The position numbers and the translations under genes were made by a program. A stretch of DNA of 64,000 nucleotides, taken from NCBI RefSeq assembly GCF_000737515.1, contig NZ_CP006587.1:2723001-2787000 (forward strand), in the 5' to 3' direction. This document shows positions 40,620-48,424 of this stretch, in pieces. The notes beneath the pieces are model-generated. The model made no database searches. It had not been told where the DNA came from and worked only from the letters and a program-made list of their open reading frames with translations. How positions within the stretch are numbered: the stretch's first letter is position 1; the number at the start of each line of letters is the position of its first letter. The stretch comes from Hymenobacter sp. APR13. GTDB lineage: Bacteria; Bacteroidota; Bacteroidia; Cytophagales; Hymenobacteraceae.

Positions 40620-41693
40620 ATGGCTTTGCAACTATCTTTTTCCCGGTTAATAGGGCTTGGGCGAGTGAGTATGCTGTGGCTGCTGCCGCTGCTGCTCGGC
40701 TCCTGCATCAAGCTCATCAAGCCGCACCACGAATTCGCGGCCGATAAGGAGCCGCCTGTACCCGACTACGCGCTACCCGCTAACTGGGCGGCCCTGCCCA
40801 CCACTCGCGACTCAGCCGACGCTGTACCGCTCCACACCGGCCTGCGCGACCAGCAGGCCACCGCGCCGGCCGACGTGTTCTTCCTGCACCTCACCACCCG
40901 CATTCTGCCCAAAGGCTGGAACGCCGACCCCGCCGACGCCGACCTCAACCAGTTTACCGAGAAGTTCAGCATCATGCGGCAGGCGTCGGTGTTCAACGCC
41001 GCCGGCCGTATCTACGCGCCGCACTACCGGCAGGCCACGCTCTACGCCTTCTTCGACAGCACTGCCAACGGCTCCAAAGCGCTGGAATTAGCGTATCAGG
41101 ATGTGAAGGCGTCGTTCCGTTATTACCTGGAGCACTACAACCAGGGGCGGCCCATCATCTTGGCCGGACACAGCCAGGGGGCGTACCATGCCCGCCGCCT
41201 ACTGCAGGAGTTTTTCGATAACGATCCTAAGCTGCGCCGCCAACTGGTAGCCGCTTACCTGGTGGGCTTCGAGGTGCGACCCGAGCGGTACAAGGTGCTG
41301 CGACCCTGCGAGGATTCGCTGCAGACGGGCTGCTACGTGAGCTGGAACACGGCCGAGTGGGGCTACGACTATCCGCCCTACCATGGTGCCCTCGCCACAA
41401 ACCCGCTCACCTGGAAAACCGACACCATCACGGCCCCCGCGGCCCTCAACAGTGGCAGCGTCCCGGCCAGCTTTGACCGGATTGACACCACGCTCACCGA
41501 CGCTAAAGTGCACAACGGCGTGCTGTGGGTGCACCCGCCCAAAGCCAGCGGCTACCCCCGCTTCCTGCTGCCCGGCCGCCCCGAGCTGCGCCACTCCTTC
41601 CACCTCGCCGATTATGGCCTGTTCTACCTGAATGTGCGCCGCAACGCCGTAGCGCGGGTGCAATCCTTCACCAAACAGCCCTTACGCCCTTAA
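40620..41693 (+). CDS. DUF3089 lipase-like lipoprotein
   Basis: 357 residues. The signal (GRVSMLWLLPLLLGSC) ends in a lipobox with Cys29. The alpha/beta-hydrolase motif GHSQGAYHARRLLQEFF supplies the presumed nucleophile Ser. APADVFFLHLTTRILPKGWN, VFNAAGRIYAPHYRQATLYAFFD and CYVSWNTAEWGYDY fit the DUF3089 family of uncharacterised esterase-like proteins. A His in HSFHLADYGLFYLN near the C-terminus could complete the triad. Outer-membrane or periplasmic lipoprotein, with ester hydrolysis inferred. An internal Met at residue 18 is an alternative start. Confidence 0.85.
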   Translation: MALQLSFSRLIGLGRVSMLWLLPLLLGSCIKLIKPHHEFAADKEPPVPDYALPANWAALPTTRDSADAVPLHTGLRDQQATAPADVFFLHLTTRILPKGWNADPADADLNQFTEKFSIMRQASVFNAAGRIYAPHYRQATLYAFFDSTANGSKALELAYQDVKASFRYYLEHYNQGRPIILAGHSQGAYHARRLLQEFFDNDPKLRRQLVAAYLVGFEVRPERYKVLRPCEDSLQTGCYVSWNTAEWGYDYPPYHGALATNPLTWKTDTITAPAALNSGSVPASFDRIDTTLTDAKVHNGVLWVHPPKASGYPRFLLPGRPELRHSFHLADYGLFYLNVRRNAVARVQSFTKQPLRP

Positions 41694-41701
41694 ACTGCCC
41701 T

Positions 41702-41857
41702 ATGAAAAAGATTAACTGGCCCCGCGTCCTGATTGGGCTGCTGGTGCTGATACTGCTGGCGGTAATGGCTAAAAACCTGATAGGAGGGTTCAGCCGCAAG
41801 AGCAGCAAAGCCACTACGACAGTCCAGCTGTCAGGAAGTAAGCCCGCACTCAGCTAA
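41702..41857 (+). CDS. 51-residue single-pass membrane protein
   Basis: MKKINWPRVLIGLLVLILLAVMAKNL is a basic start and one membrane span; the rest is a short Ser/Lys/Thr-rich tail. It begins 8 bp after the DUF3089 gene, so the two are likely co-transcribed. Coding is supported by the tight spacing and a normal ATG start. Function unknown. Confidence 0.65.
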   Translation: MKKINWPRVLIGLLVLILLAVMAKNLIGGFSRKSSKATTTVQLSGSKPALS

Positions 41858-41924
41858 ACAGCACTCAGGTGCTCCACAGCCATGCATGCAACGTATGCGT
41901 GCTTTCCGGTATCAACCTTATATG

Positions 41925-42548
41925 ATGAAAAAACTGCTGGTTGCGCTGCTGCTGTATCTGCCCGTAGGCGCTTGCGCCCAAGGTGGTGCCATCTTGTATC
42001 CGAAGCTGAGCAAGACGCTGGATAGTCTGGCTTACGTGGACCAGTGGCCCATGCAACGCCTCATGGAGCAGCAGCCCGACAGCGCCGGCCGCGACTTATA
42101 CAAGGTGCAGAAAGACAACTTTGCCCGCCATCAACCCATACTGGAAGCCATTGTAAAACGGTATGGCTACCCGGGTTTTCGGCAGGTTGGTGAGCAAAGC
42201 GCCAACAACTTCTGGCTGCTCGTGCAGCACGCTGACGCCCACCCAGAGTTTCAGCAGCGGATTCTAAAGCTCATGAAGGAGGAAGTAAAAAAGAAGAATG
42301 CCAGTCATCGCAACTATGCTTACCTCACCGACCGTGTAGCCGAAGCTTCAGGCCAGCCTCAGGAATACGGTACACAGGTAGTCTATAAAGGTGCAGGAAT
42401 TGGCAAGGCGGAGCCCAAGTCTTTGCGCGACCCACAGAATGTGAATAAACGTCGCGCTGCCATTGGCATGGAAACGCTGGAGGAGTATCTGGAGATGAAT
42501 AACAAGATGCACGAGCAGATGAATGCACCCAAGCCGGCGAGCTTGTAA
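41925..42548 (+). CDS. DUF6624-like secreted protein
   Basis: 207 residues with a signal peptide (MKKLLVALLLYLPVGACAQG); the Met one codon earlier is an alternative. The segments QWPMQRLMEQQPDSAGRDL, GYPGFRQVGEQSANNFWLLVQHADAHPEFQQ and NYAYLTDRVAEASGQPQEYGTQV match a family of uncharacterised proteins I believe is DUF6624. The 'His-Ala-Asp...Tyr-Ala-Tyr-Leu-x-Asp-Arg' pattern is well conserved in it. Moderately AT-rich compared with neighbours. Its 3' end shares a bidirectional terminator with tsf. Confidence 0.75.
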   Translation: MKKLLVALLLYLPVGACAQGGAILYPKLSKTLDSLAYVDQWPMQRLMEQQPDSAGRDLYKVQKDNFARHQPILEAIVKRYGYPGFRQVGEQSANNFWLLVQHADAHPEFQQRILKLMKEEVKKKNASHRNYAYLTDRVAEASGQPQEYGTQVVYKGAGIGKAEPKSLRDPQNVNKRRAAIGMETLEEYLEMNNKMHEQMNAPKPASL

Positions 42549-42560
42549 TCAGTAAGCAAC

Positions 42561-42600
42561 AAAAAAAGCCCCGCCGGCACAATGCCGGCGGGGCTTTTTT
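42561..42600. terminator. Bidirectional terminator between the DUF6624-like gene and tsf
   Basis: The perfect GCCCCGCCGGCA / TGCCGGCGGGGC stem is flanked by seven A and six T, so it works on both strands. Confidence 0.92.
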
Positions 42601-42620
42601 AAAGCAGCTAAGCAGGTAGC

Positions 42621-43457
42621 TTAGGCACCAATAGCAACGCGCTTGAAGTCCGTTACCGTCATGCCTTTCGACGTTTTGTCGAGCAGCTGGGCAATGGTCA
42701 TCGAGCTGTCTTTCACGAACTCCTGGTTGAGCAGGGTGTTCTCTTTGAAGAACTTGTTCAGCTTGCCCTGAGCGATTTTCTCCAGCATAGCCTCGGGCTT
42801 GCCTTCGGCACGCGCCTGCTCTTTGCCGATTTCGATTTCGCGCTCAGCAACAGCCGAGTCCACACCGTCTTTGTCAACGGCTACGGGCTTCATGGCTACG
42901 ATCTGCATGGCTACGTCGCGGCCTACGGCGGCGGTGTCAGCATCACCCACGTTTTTCAGGCCTACGAGTACGCCTTTCTTGTTGTCGGAGTGAATGTAGG
43001 AAGCTACTTTCTCAGCCGTCAGCGTGGCGTAAGTCAGGTCCAGCTTCTCGCCGATTTTGCCCATCAGGTCGGTGATGTGCTCCTGAATGGTCAGGCCATC
43101 TTCTTCCTTGGCGGCCAGCACTTCCTCTTTCGAGGTAGCGTTGATGCGCACAGCGGCGTCGAGGATGCGCTGTACCAGCTCGCGGAAGTTAGCCACTTTG
43201 GCTACCGACTCCGTTTCGCAGGCCAAGGCCACCAGCTTGCCGGTGGTGCCATCTTCGCTCACGGCTACGGCCACAAAGCCTTCCGACGTTTCGTTGTCCG
43301 AACGCTTGTCAGCAATCTTCTGGCCCTGCTTGCGGAGAATGTCGCGAGCGGCCTCGAAGTCGCCATCGGCTTCGGTCAGCGCTTTTTTGCAATCCATCAT
43401 GCCCGCACCGGTCATGGTGCGCAGCTTGTTCACGTCTGCGGCGGTAATTGCTGCCAT
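42621..43457 (-). CDS. tsf: Translation elongation factor Ts
   Basis: 278 residues. The UBA-like N-terminus (ITAADVNKLRTMTGAGMMDCKKALTEADGDFEAARDILRKQG) and the TDVGF-like motif region followed by FVAVAVSEDG...LVALACETESVAKVANF identify EF-Ts, which exchanges GDP for GTP on EF-Tu. Two core subdomains (about 60-270) complete it. It is last in the rplM-rpsI-rpsB-tsf operon; a hairpin with T-run and a perfect inverted repeat lie between rpsB and this gene, so its level may be set apart from the ribosomal proteins. Confidence 0.97.
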   Translation of the reverse strand: MAAITAADVNKLRTMTGAGMMDCKKALTEADGDFEAARDILRKQGQKIADKRSDNETSEGFVAVAVSEDGTTGKLVALACETESVAKVANFRELVQRILDAAVRINATSKEEVLAAKEEDGLTIQEHITDLMGKIGEKLDLTYATLTAEKVASYIHSDNKKGVLVGLKNVGDADTAAVGRDVAMQIVAMKPVAVDKDGVDSAVAEREIEIGKEQARAEGKPEAMLEKIAQGKLNKFFKENTLLNQEFVKDSSMTIAQLLDKTSKGMTVTDFKRVAIGA

Positions 43458-43508
43458 TGTTGTGAGTATGTGGGGGTTGAGAGGTTTTATTGGAGGGGTG
43501 TTGCAAGG

Positions 43509-43587
43509 GCTGTCATTCCGACGAAGGAGGAATCTGGATTATTCTGTTGGAGGATAACTCAGATTCCTCCTTCGTCGGAATGACAGC
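43509..43587. repeat. Perfect inverted repeat inside the ribosomal operon
   Basis: Perfect 27-bp arms (43509-43535 and 43561-43587; core GTCATTCCGACGAAGGAGG) with a 25-nt loop. It is a member of the GTCATTCCGA family, lying between rpsB and tsf. Confidence 0.9.
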
Positions 43588-43604
43588 ACTCTGCTGCAAC
43601 AAAA

Positions 43605-43648
43605 GAAAAGGGAACACCGGAGCCGAGTGCTTCGCATGTTCCCTTTTC
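43605..43648 (-). terminator. Terminator-like hairpin after rpsB
   Basis: The perfect 12-bp stem GAAAAGGGAACA / TGTTCCCTTTTC is followed on the minus strand by further T-rich sequence. It sits 18 bp after the rpsB stop and before tsf. Confidence 0.75.
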
Positions 43649-43665
43649 AATGGAGGGGCATGAGC

Positions 43666-44433
43666 CTATTCGTCGGCGTTCTGCTTCTCCTGGATGCCTT
43701 CGTCTTCAGCCTGCTTCTTGTCGGCGTCTTCCTTGTCGACTTTGCGCTCCGACAGGCCTTCTTCGATAGCCTTGCCCATCACGCTCACGATGAGCTGGAT
43801 CGACTTCGAGGCATCGTCGTTGGCAGGAATCGGGAACTGCACCAGCTCGGGGTTGGAGTTGGTGTCGCACATGGCGAATACCGGAATACCCAGTTTCTGG
43901 GCTTCTTTCACGGCAATGTGCTCACGCTTCACGTCAATCACGAACAGAGCAGCGGGCAGGCGGCTCAGGTCGGCAACGCCACCGAGTACACGCTCCAGCT
44001 TCTCCCGCTCGCGCGACATCATCAGTTTCTCACGCTTGGCCAGAGCCGCGTAAGCCGTATTTTCCTTCACCATCTTGTCGATGGTGCTCATTTTCTTCAG
44101 CGACTTGCGCACCGTAGCGAAGTTGGTGAGCATACCGCCCAACCAACGGTCGGTCACGAACGGCATCTTCAGGCGGGTAGCCTCGTCCGTTACGATTTCC
44201 TGCGCCTGCTTCTTGGTGGCCACGAACATGATCTTGCGGCCGCTCTTGGCGATGTTGCGGATAGCCGCAGCAGCCTGGTCGAGCGAAACCAGCGTCTTGT
44301 TCAGGTCAATGATATGGATGCCGTTCTTCTCCATGAAGATGTACGGCGCCATTTTCGGATCCCACTTGCGCGTAAGGTGACCAAAGTGGGCACCGGCGTC
44401 GAGCAGCTCTTTATAGGTGGTGGACTGAGCCAT
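43666..44433 (-). CDS. rpsB: 30S ribosomal protein S2
   Basis: 255 residues. [41 protein letters not shown] and [50 protein letters not shown] are diagnostic for S2, which binds the 30S head with S1. The tail is acidic and Gln/Asp-rich ([16 protein letters not shown]), as in other Bacteroidota. It lies 18 bp after rpsI in the operon. Confidence 0.98.
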   Translation of the reverse strand: [255 protein letters not shown]

Positions 44434-44451
44434 GATAAGTTTCCTCTGGGA

Positions 44452-44838
44452 TTAGCGTTTCGAGAACTGGAACGAGCGACGAGCTTTGCGCTTGCCGAAT
44501 TTCTTGCGTTCCACCATGCGCGGGTCACGGGTCAGGAAGCCTTCTTTCTTGAGGGCCGGACGAACTTCCGAGTTGTCGCCTACAAGGGCTTTCGAGATGG
44601 CCAGACGGATGGCTTCAGCCTGGGCCGAGATGCCACCACCGCGCACGTTCACCTTGATGTCGTACTGGCCGACTTGCTCGACCGTCGCCAGAGGCTGGTT
44701 CACGATGTTTTCCAGGAGTTCGTTGGCGAAGTACGCCTTCATTTCCCGGCCGTTGATAGTGATATTCCCTTGCCCGGCCTGCATGTAGATGCGGGCCACC
44801 GAGGTTTTTCTTCTACCAGAGGTATTGGAGATTTCCAT
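44452..44838 (-). CDS. rpsI: 30S ribosomal protein S9
   Basis: 128 residues. SGRRKTSVARIYMQAGQGNITINGR at the start and DPRMVERKKFGKRKARRSFQFSKR at the end are typical of S9, whose C-terminal Lys/Arg tail reaches the P-site tRNA. It follows rplM after 39 bp, the usual rplM-rpsI pair. Confidence 0.98.
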   Translation of the reverse strand: MEISNTSGRRKTSVARIYMQAGQGNITINGREMKAYFANELLENIVNQPLATVEQVGQYDIKVNVRGGGISAQAEAIRLAISKALVGDNSEVRPALKKEGFLTRDPRMVERKKFGKRKARRSFQFSKR

Positions 44839-44877
44839 TAAGTGGAGGGATTAAAGAAAAAAGACGCCGAAATCGGC

Positions 44878-45330
44878 TTAGAGGTTAGTCAGTTCAACAG
44901 CTTTCGGCTGCTGGGCTTCGTGGGGGTGCTGGTCGCCCTTGTACACATACAGGTTGCGGAACTGCTCGGCACCGAGCTTGTTGCCCTGCAGCATGCCTTT
45001 TACGGCGTGCTCAATCACGCGGGTCGAATCCTTGGCTTTCTTGTCGCGCAGGTTGATGCGCTTCTGACCGCCGGGGTAGCCCGAGTGGGTGATGTAGATT
45101 TTGTCGGTCAGCTTCTTGCCCGTAACGTAGAGCTTGTCAGCGTTCAGAACAATAACGTTGTCGCCGCAGTCGGAGTTCGGCGTGAACGAGGGCTTGTGCT
45201 TGCCACGCAGCATGTTGGCAATCTGGCTAGCCAGACGGCCCAGCGGCGCAACACTGGCATCAACCACGACCCAGGCCTTATCGGCGTTGGCTTTGTTGAC
45301 GGATACCGTCTTGAAGCTCAGATGATCCAT
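44878..45330 (-). CDS. rplM: 50S ribosomal protein L13
   Basis: 150 residues. The start MDHLSFKTVSVNKANADKAWVVVDASVAPLGRLASQIANMLRGKHKP and HSGYPGGQKRI are diagnostic for L13. The ATG at 45330 gives the family's normal length; the longer frame upstream does not fit. It heads the rplM-rpsI-rpsB-tsf operon and has a complete -33/-7 promoter upstream. Confidence 0.98.
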   Translation of the reverse strand: MDHLSFKTVSVNKANADKAWVVVDASVAPLGRLASQIANMLRGKHKPSFTPNSDCGDNVIVLNADKLYVTGKKLTDKIYITHSGYPGGQKRINLRDKKAKDSTRVIEHAVKGMLQGNKLGAEQFRNLYVYKGDQHPHEAQQPKAVELTNL

Positions 45331-45394
45331 TGGGGAGGAGGGTAAGCGTTTGGAAATGAGGAGAAACCGGCACACGGTCCGGGAAAAACGGACA

Positions 45395-45424
45395 CAAAGT
45401 TACCGCCTTTCGCGGTATTTGCAA
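45395..45424 (-). promoter_or_regulatory. Promoter of the rplM-rpsI-rpsB-tsf operon
   Basis: The -7 box TAACTTTG (45395-45402) and a TTG (45422-45424) are 19 bp apart on the minus strand, the exact Bacteroidota -33/-7 spacing. The leader to the rplM ATG is about 60 nt. Confidence 0.8.
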
Positions 45425-45458
45425 GGCCTCGGTTACTATTTGTGCCTGAAATAGAACG

Positions 45459-45565
45459 GGTAATGAAGTGACGAAGTGAATCGTGATGAGGTAAAAAAGC
45501 AAATGGTGATGAGAGAACAGGCATCAAATGACACGATTCACTTCATCACCAATCACCTCATCACC
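45459..45565. repeat. GATGAGGTGAT-family inverted repeat
   Basis: Left GGTAATGAAGTGACGAAGTGAATCGTGATGAGG and right GATTCACTTCATCACC, then AATCACCTCATCACC, pair over about 30 bp; GAAGTGAATCGTG/CACGATTCACTTC is perfect. It starts 4 bp past the stop of the pseudouridine synthase and reaches close to the ribosomal operon promoter. It is the outer-array family of 6.0 and 38.0 kb, here without an inner element. Confidence 0.8.
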
Positions 45566-45569
45566 TAGC

Positions 45570-46283
45570 TTACTGGTACTGCCGTAGCGTCTCGACCAGC
45601 ACCCGGAAATCCTTGGGGTAGGGGGCTTCCACCATCACGGTTTCGCCATCCAGCTTCGCGAAGGTGAGGTTGGCGGCGTGCAAGGCAAAGCGCTTGATAA
45701 AGGGCTGCTCTTCCTGGCCTTCCTTCATGTTGAATTTCTTCTTCAGCGACGACAGGTAGAAATCCTCGCCGCCGTACATCTGGTCGCCGATGATGGGAGC
45801 CTGCAGGTAGGCCAAGTGCAGCCGGATCTGGTGCATGCGGCCCGTAATGGGCTGGCACTCCAGCAGCGTATGCTTGGCAAAGGCCTCCAGCGTGCGCACC
45901 AGCGTCACGGCAGGCTTGCCTTTGTAGGCTAGGCGGGCCTTGCCTTTGGTGGTGGTTTCGATGCTGCGGTCTACGCGCAGGCCGTCGTAGTCGTGCACGC
46001 CCCAGGCGGCGGCGTGGTACACTTTTTTCACCTTGCGGTCCTCGAACTGCATGGCCAGGTGGCGGTAGGCTGCCGGATTTTTGGCCAGGGCCAGCGAGCC
46101 GCTGGTTTCTTTGTCGAGGCGGTGGCAGGCCTGCACGTCGTCGTACTGCTCGCGGGCCAGGCGCAGGATGTTGGGCGCGCCGCCAAACCGTTCGTCGAGC
46201 GTGGCCAGGAACGGGGGCTTGTTGATGACGACGTAGTCGTCGTCTTCGAACAGAATCAGGTCTTGGAAATTGGGTAGCTTCAT
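45570..46283 (-). CDS. RluA-family pseudouridine synthase
   Basis: 237 residues. CHRLDKETSG carries the catalytic Asp, and VINKPPFLATLDER, KVYHAAAWGV, CQPITGRMHQIRLHLAYLQAPIIGDQMYG are family segments. It lacks an S4 domain, so it is like RluA/RluC-core enzymes that modify uridines in 23S rRNA or tRNA; the target is not evident. The start lies 10 bp after a perfect TACCTTTG box, so the mRNA is nearly leaderless. Confidence 0.93.
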   Translation of the reverse strand: MKLPNFQDLILFEDDDYVVINKPPFLATLDERFGGAPNILRLAREQYDDVQACHRLDKETSGSLALAKNPAAYRHLAMQFEDRKVKKVYHAAAWGVHDYDGLRVDRSIETTTKGKARLAYKGKPAVTLVRTLEAFAKHTLLECQPITGRMHQIRLHLAYLQAPIIGDQMYGGEDFYLSSLKKKFNMKEGQEEQPFIKRFALHAANLTFAKLDGETVMVEAPYPKDFRVLVETLRQYQ

Positions 46284-46293
46284 AAGGCGGCCG

Positions 46294-46301
46294 CAAAGGT
46301 A
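46294..46301 (-). promoter_or_regulatory. -7 box TACCTTTG for the pseudouridine synthase
   Basis: Perfect TAnnTTTG on the minus strand, 10 bp before the ATG. Confidence 0.7.
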
Positions 46302-46355
46302 CGAAACCCCGCTGCAACGCCTTCCGCAAAAGCAAGCCTGCCGGCCAGGTGGCGG

Positions 46356-47459
46356 CTAGGCCTCGCTGCCGGGTAGGGGCTGGGCTAGCACGTGGTGGGA
46401 GGGCGGGGCCGGGTTTTTGGGCTTGGGCAGCTTGAACTCCAGGGTGGTGCCCTGCCCGATTTCGCTGCGCACCCGGATGGCGGAGCGGTGGGCTTCCACG
46501 ATGTGCTTGCTGATGGCCAAGCCCAGACCCGAGCCGCCGGAGTCGCGGGAGCGGCTCTTGTCGATGCGGTAGAAACGCTCGAAAATGCGGTTGAGGTGTT
46601 GCTTCGGGATGCCGGCGCCGTCGTCGCGCACGCTGATGCGCACGCCCTTGCCGCTTTCCACGAGGCTCACCACCACGCGGCCGTTTTCGCGGCCGTACTT
46701 GATGGCGTTGTCGATGAGGTTGATGAGTACCTGCCGGATGCGGTTGCGGTCGGCCAGCACGCGCAAACTGCCGGCTGACAGCGCGGGCGGGAATAGCTCC
46801 AGTTGCACTTGCCGCAGGGCGGCCTTGCGCTCCAGCTGCTCAAATATCTCGTGCACCAGCGTCACGATGTCAAACCCCTGGCGGCGCATGCGCACCACGC
46901 CCTTTTCCAGCTGCGAGATGGTCACGAGGTCCTGCACCAGCGCATCGAGGGCGTCGAGACTGTTGGCGGCTTTCTGCAGAAACTTCTGGCGGGTGAAGTC
47001 ATCCACATCATCGTCGTCGAGGACGGTATGCAGGAAGCCCTGGGCCGCGAAGATGGGCGTTTTGAGCTCGTGCGACACGTCGGCCAGAAACTCGCGGCGC
47101 AGAGCCTGCAGGCGTTTCAGCTCGTCGATTTCCTGCTGCTTACGCTGGGCCATGTCCAGGATTTCGTCGCGCATGCGCTTGAGCGGCTCCGGCCGGAACA
47201 GAAACTTGCTGGACATGCGCCGCAGCTCCTTGCGCTTGATGTGCTCCAGCCCGGCGTAGATGTTGTTGATTTCGCGAAAAATCAGCGCCTCAAACATCAG
47301 ATACAGCAGCAGAAAGCACGCCGCCACCGTAATGCCCGCCGCCAGCACGCCCTGCTGCAGCTCCATGGTGGGGCCCACCCAGGCCAGCGTGGTGAGCACG
47401 CACGCCACCAGCAACGACAGCAGAATGGCAATGGAGCGGGAGGAAATGTTGAGGCGCAT
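46356..47459 (-). CDS. PhoR-like sensor histidine kinase
   Basis: 367 residues. Two membrane spans (about 9-28 and 37-58), a short HAMP-like linker (YAGLEHIKRKELRRMSSKFLF), the H-box FLADVSHELKTPI with His130, and the ATPase motifs NLIDNAIKYG (N box), DDGAGIP (G1), FERFYR (F) and GGSGLGLAI (G2). There is almost no periplasmic sensor domain, so it likely senses at or in the membrane. It follows the response regulator gene, the pair resembling PhoB/PhoR. The two genes are separated by a perfect 43-bp-arm palindrome. Confidence 0.95.
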   Translation of the reverse strand: MRLNISSRSIAILLSLLVACVLTTLAWVGPTMELQQGVLAAGITVAACFLLLYLMFEALIFREINNIYAGLEHIKRKELRRMSSKFLFRPEPLKRMRDEILDMAQRKQQEIDELKRLQALRREFLADVSHELKTPIFAAQGFLHTVLDDDDVDDFTRQKFLQKAANSLDALDALVQDLVTISQLEKGVVRMRRQGFDIVTLVHEIFEQLERKAALRQVQLELFPPALSAGSLRVLADRNRIRQVLINLIDNAIKYGRENGRVVVSLVESGKGVRISVRDDGAGIPKQHLNRIFERFYRIDKSRSRDSGGSGLGLAISKHIVEAHRSAIRVRSEIGQGTTLEFKLPKPKNPAPPSHHVLAQPLPGSEA

Positions 47460-47486
47460 TGGGGAAAGGTTAAAGTCTTCAAAGAG

Positions 47487-47573
47487 GACGTCATGCAGAG
47501 CGGAGCGAAGCATCTCGCCAGAGTAGTAAATTACTACTCTGGCGAGATGCTTCGCTCCGCTCTGCATGACGTC
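47487..47573. repeat. Perfect 43-bp-arm palindrome between response regulator and kinase
   Basis: The arms 47487-47529 and 47531-47573 are exactly complementary, with a single A as loop (core GTCATGCAGAGCGGAGCGAAG). It belongs to the GTCATGCAGAGC family seen at 6.05 and 15.29 kb and is the least decayed copy. It lies within a two-gene operon. Confidence 0.95.
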
Positions 47574-47588
47574 CCGAAGTTGTGCGGC

Positions 47589-48290
47589 TTAATTATCGGT
47601 GTTGAACTTGTAGCCGACGCCTTTGATGGTCTGGATGTGGTGGTCGCCGACTTTCTCGCGCACCTTGCGCACGTGCACGTCCACGGTGCGGGCCAGCACG
47701 AATACGTCGTTGCCCCAGATGTTCTGCAGCAGCTCTTCGCGCCCGAACACCTTGTGCGGCGTGGCGGCCAGAAACGCCAGCAGCTCGAACTCCTTCTTGG
47801 GCAGCGTGATTTTGCGGCCTTCCTGGTACACCGAAAACGCGGTGCGGTCAATCTTGAGGCCGTTGATTTCGATGGTGTCCTGGGTGCTCTGCGGGTCCCG
47901 GTCGCGGCGCACAAAGGCCCCGAGGCGGCTGAGCAGGGCACGGGGCTTGATGGGCTTGGCAATGAAGTCGTCGGCGCCGGCCTCGAAGGCTGCCACTTCT
48001 GAAAACTCTTCGGAGCGGGCCGTCAGGAAGATGATGTAGGTGTCCTTGAACTTGGGCTGCTCGCGCAATTGCCGGCAGGTGGCAATGCCGTCGAGGTGGG
48101 GCATCATCACGTCGAGCACAATGATGTCGGGCCCGAACTGGGGAGCCACTTCCAGCGCCTTGCGTCCGTCCGGGGCCGAAGCCACCGTGTAGCCTTCTTT
48201 GCGCAGGTTGTATTCCAGCAGCTCCACGATGTCGGGGTCATCATCGACAACAAGGATCTTGTAGGCGTTGGGGTTGGTGGGTGCTTGCAC
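47589..48290 (-). CDS. OmpR/PhoB-family response regulator
   Basis: 233 residues from a GTG start. The receiver domain (about 10-130) has the acidic pair Asp16-Asp17, the phosphorylated Asp61 (IIVLDVMMPHLDG), Thr in FLTARS and Lys in AKPIKP. The winged helix (about 140-230) ends RTVDVHVRKVREKVGDHHIQTIKGVGYKF, typical of OmpR/PhoB. GTG is the first codon after a TACTTTTG box and gives the normal length. Partner of the kinase downstream; the signal is unknown, phosphate starvation being only a guess from similarity. Confidence 0.95.
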   Translation of the reverse strand: MQAPTNPNAYKILVVDDDPDIVELLEYNLRKEGYTVASAPDGRKALEVAPQFGPDIIVLDVMMPHLDGIATCRQLREQPKFKDTYIIFLTARSEEFSEVAAFEAGADDFIAKPIKPRALLSRLGAFVRRDRDPQSTQDTIEINGLKIDRTAFSVYQEGRKITLPKKEFELLAFLAATPHKVFGREELLQNIWGNDVFVLARTVDVHVRKVREKVGDHHIQTIKGVGYKFNTDN

Positions 48291-48328
48291 GGGGCGGGGC
48301 GTTTAAGATGAAACTGACTACGCTGCCG

Positions 48329-48336
48329 CAAAAGTA
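48329..48336 (-). promoter_or_regulatory. -7 box TACTTTTG for the two-component operon
   Basis: Perfect TAnnTTTG on the minus strand, 38 bp before the GTG. Confidence 0.7.
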
Positions 48337-48390
48337 CCGCCGGGCGGCACCTTCGGCATGTTACGTTTTCGTTAACCTGCGCTACAACGC

Positions 48391-48416
48391 AAAACGGCTC
48401 CCGCTACGGGAGCCGC
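48391..48416 (-). terminator. Terminator after the DUF3108 gene
   Basis: The perfect 8-bp stem CGGCTCCC / GGGAGCCG is followed by four T on the minus strand, 9 bp after the stop. Confidence 0.75.
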
Positions 48417-48424
48417 CACGGACG

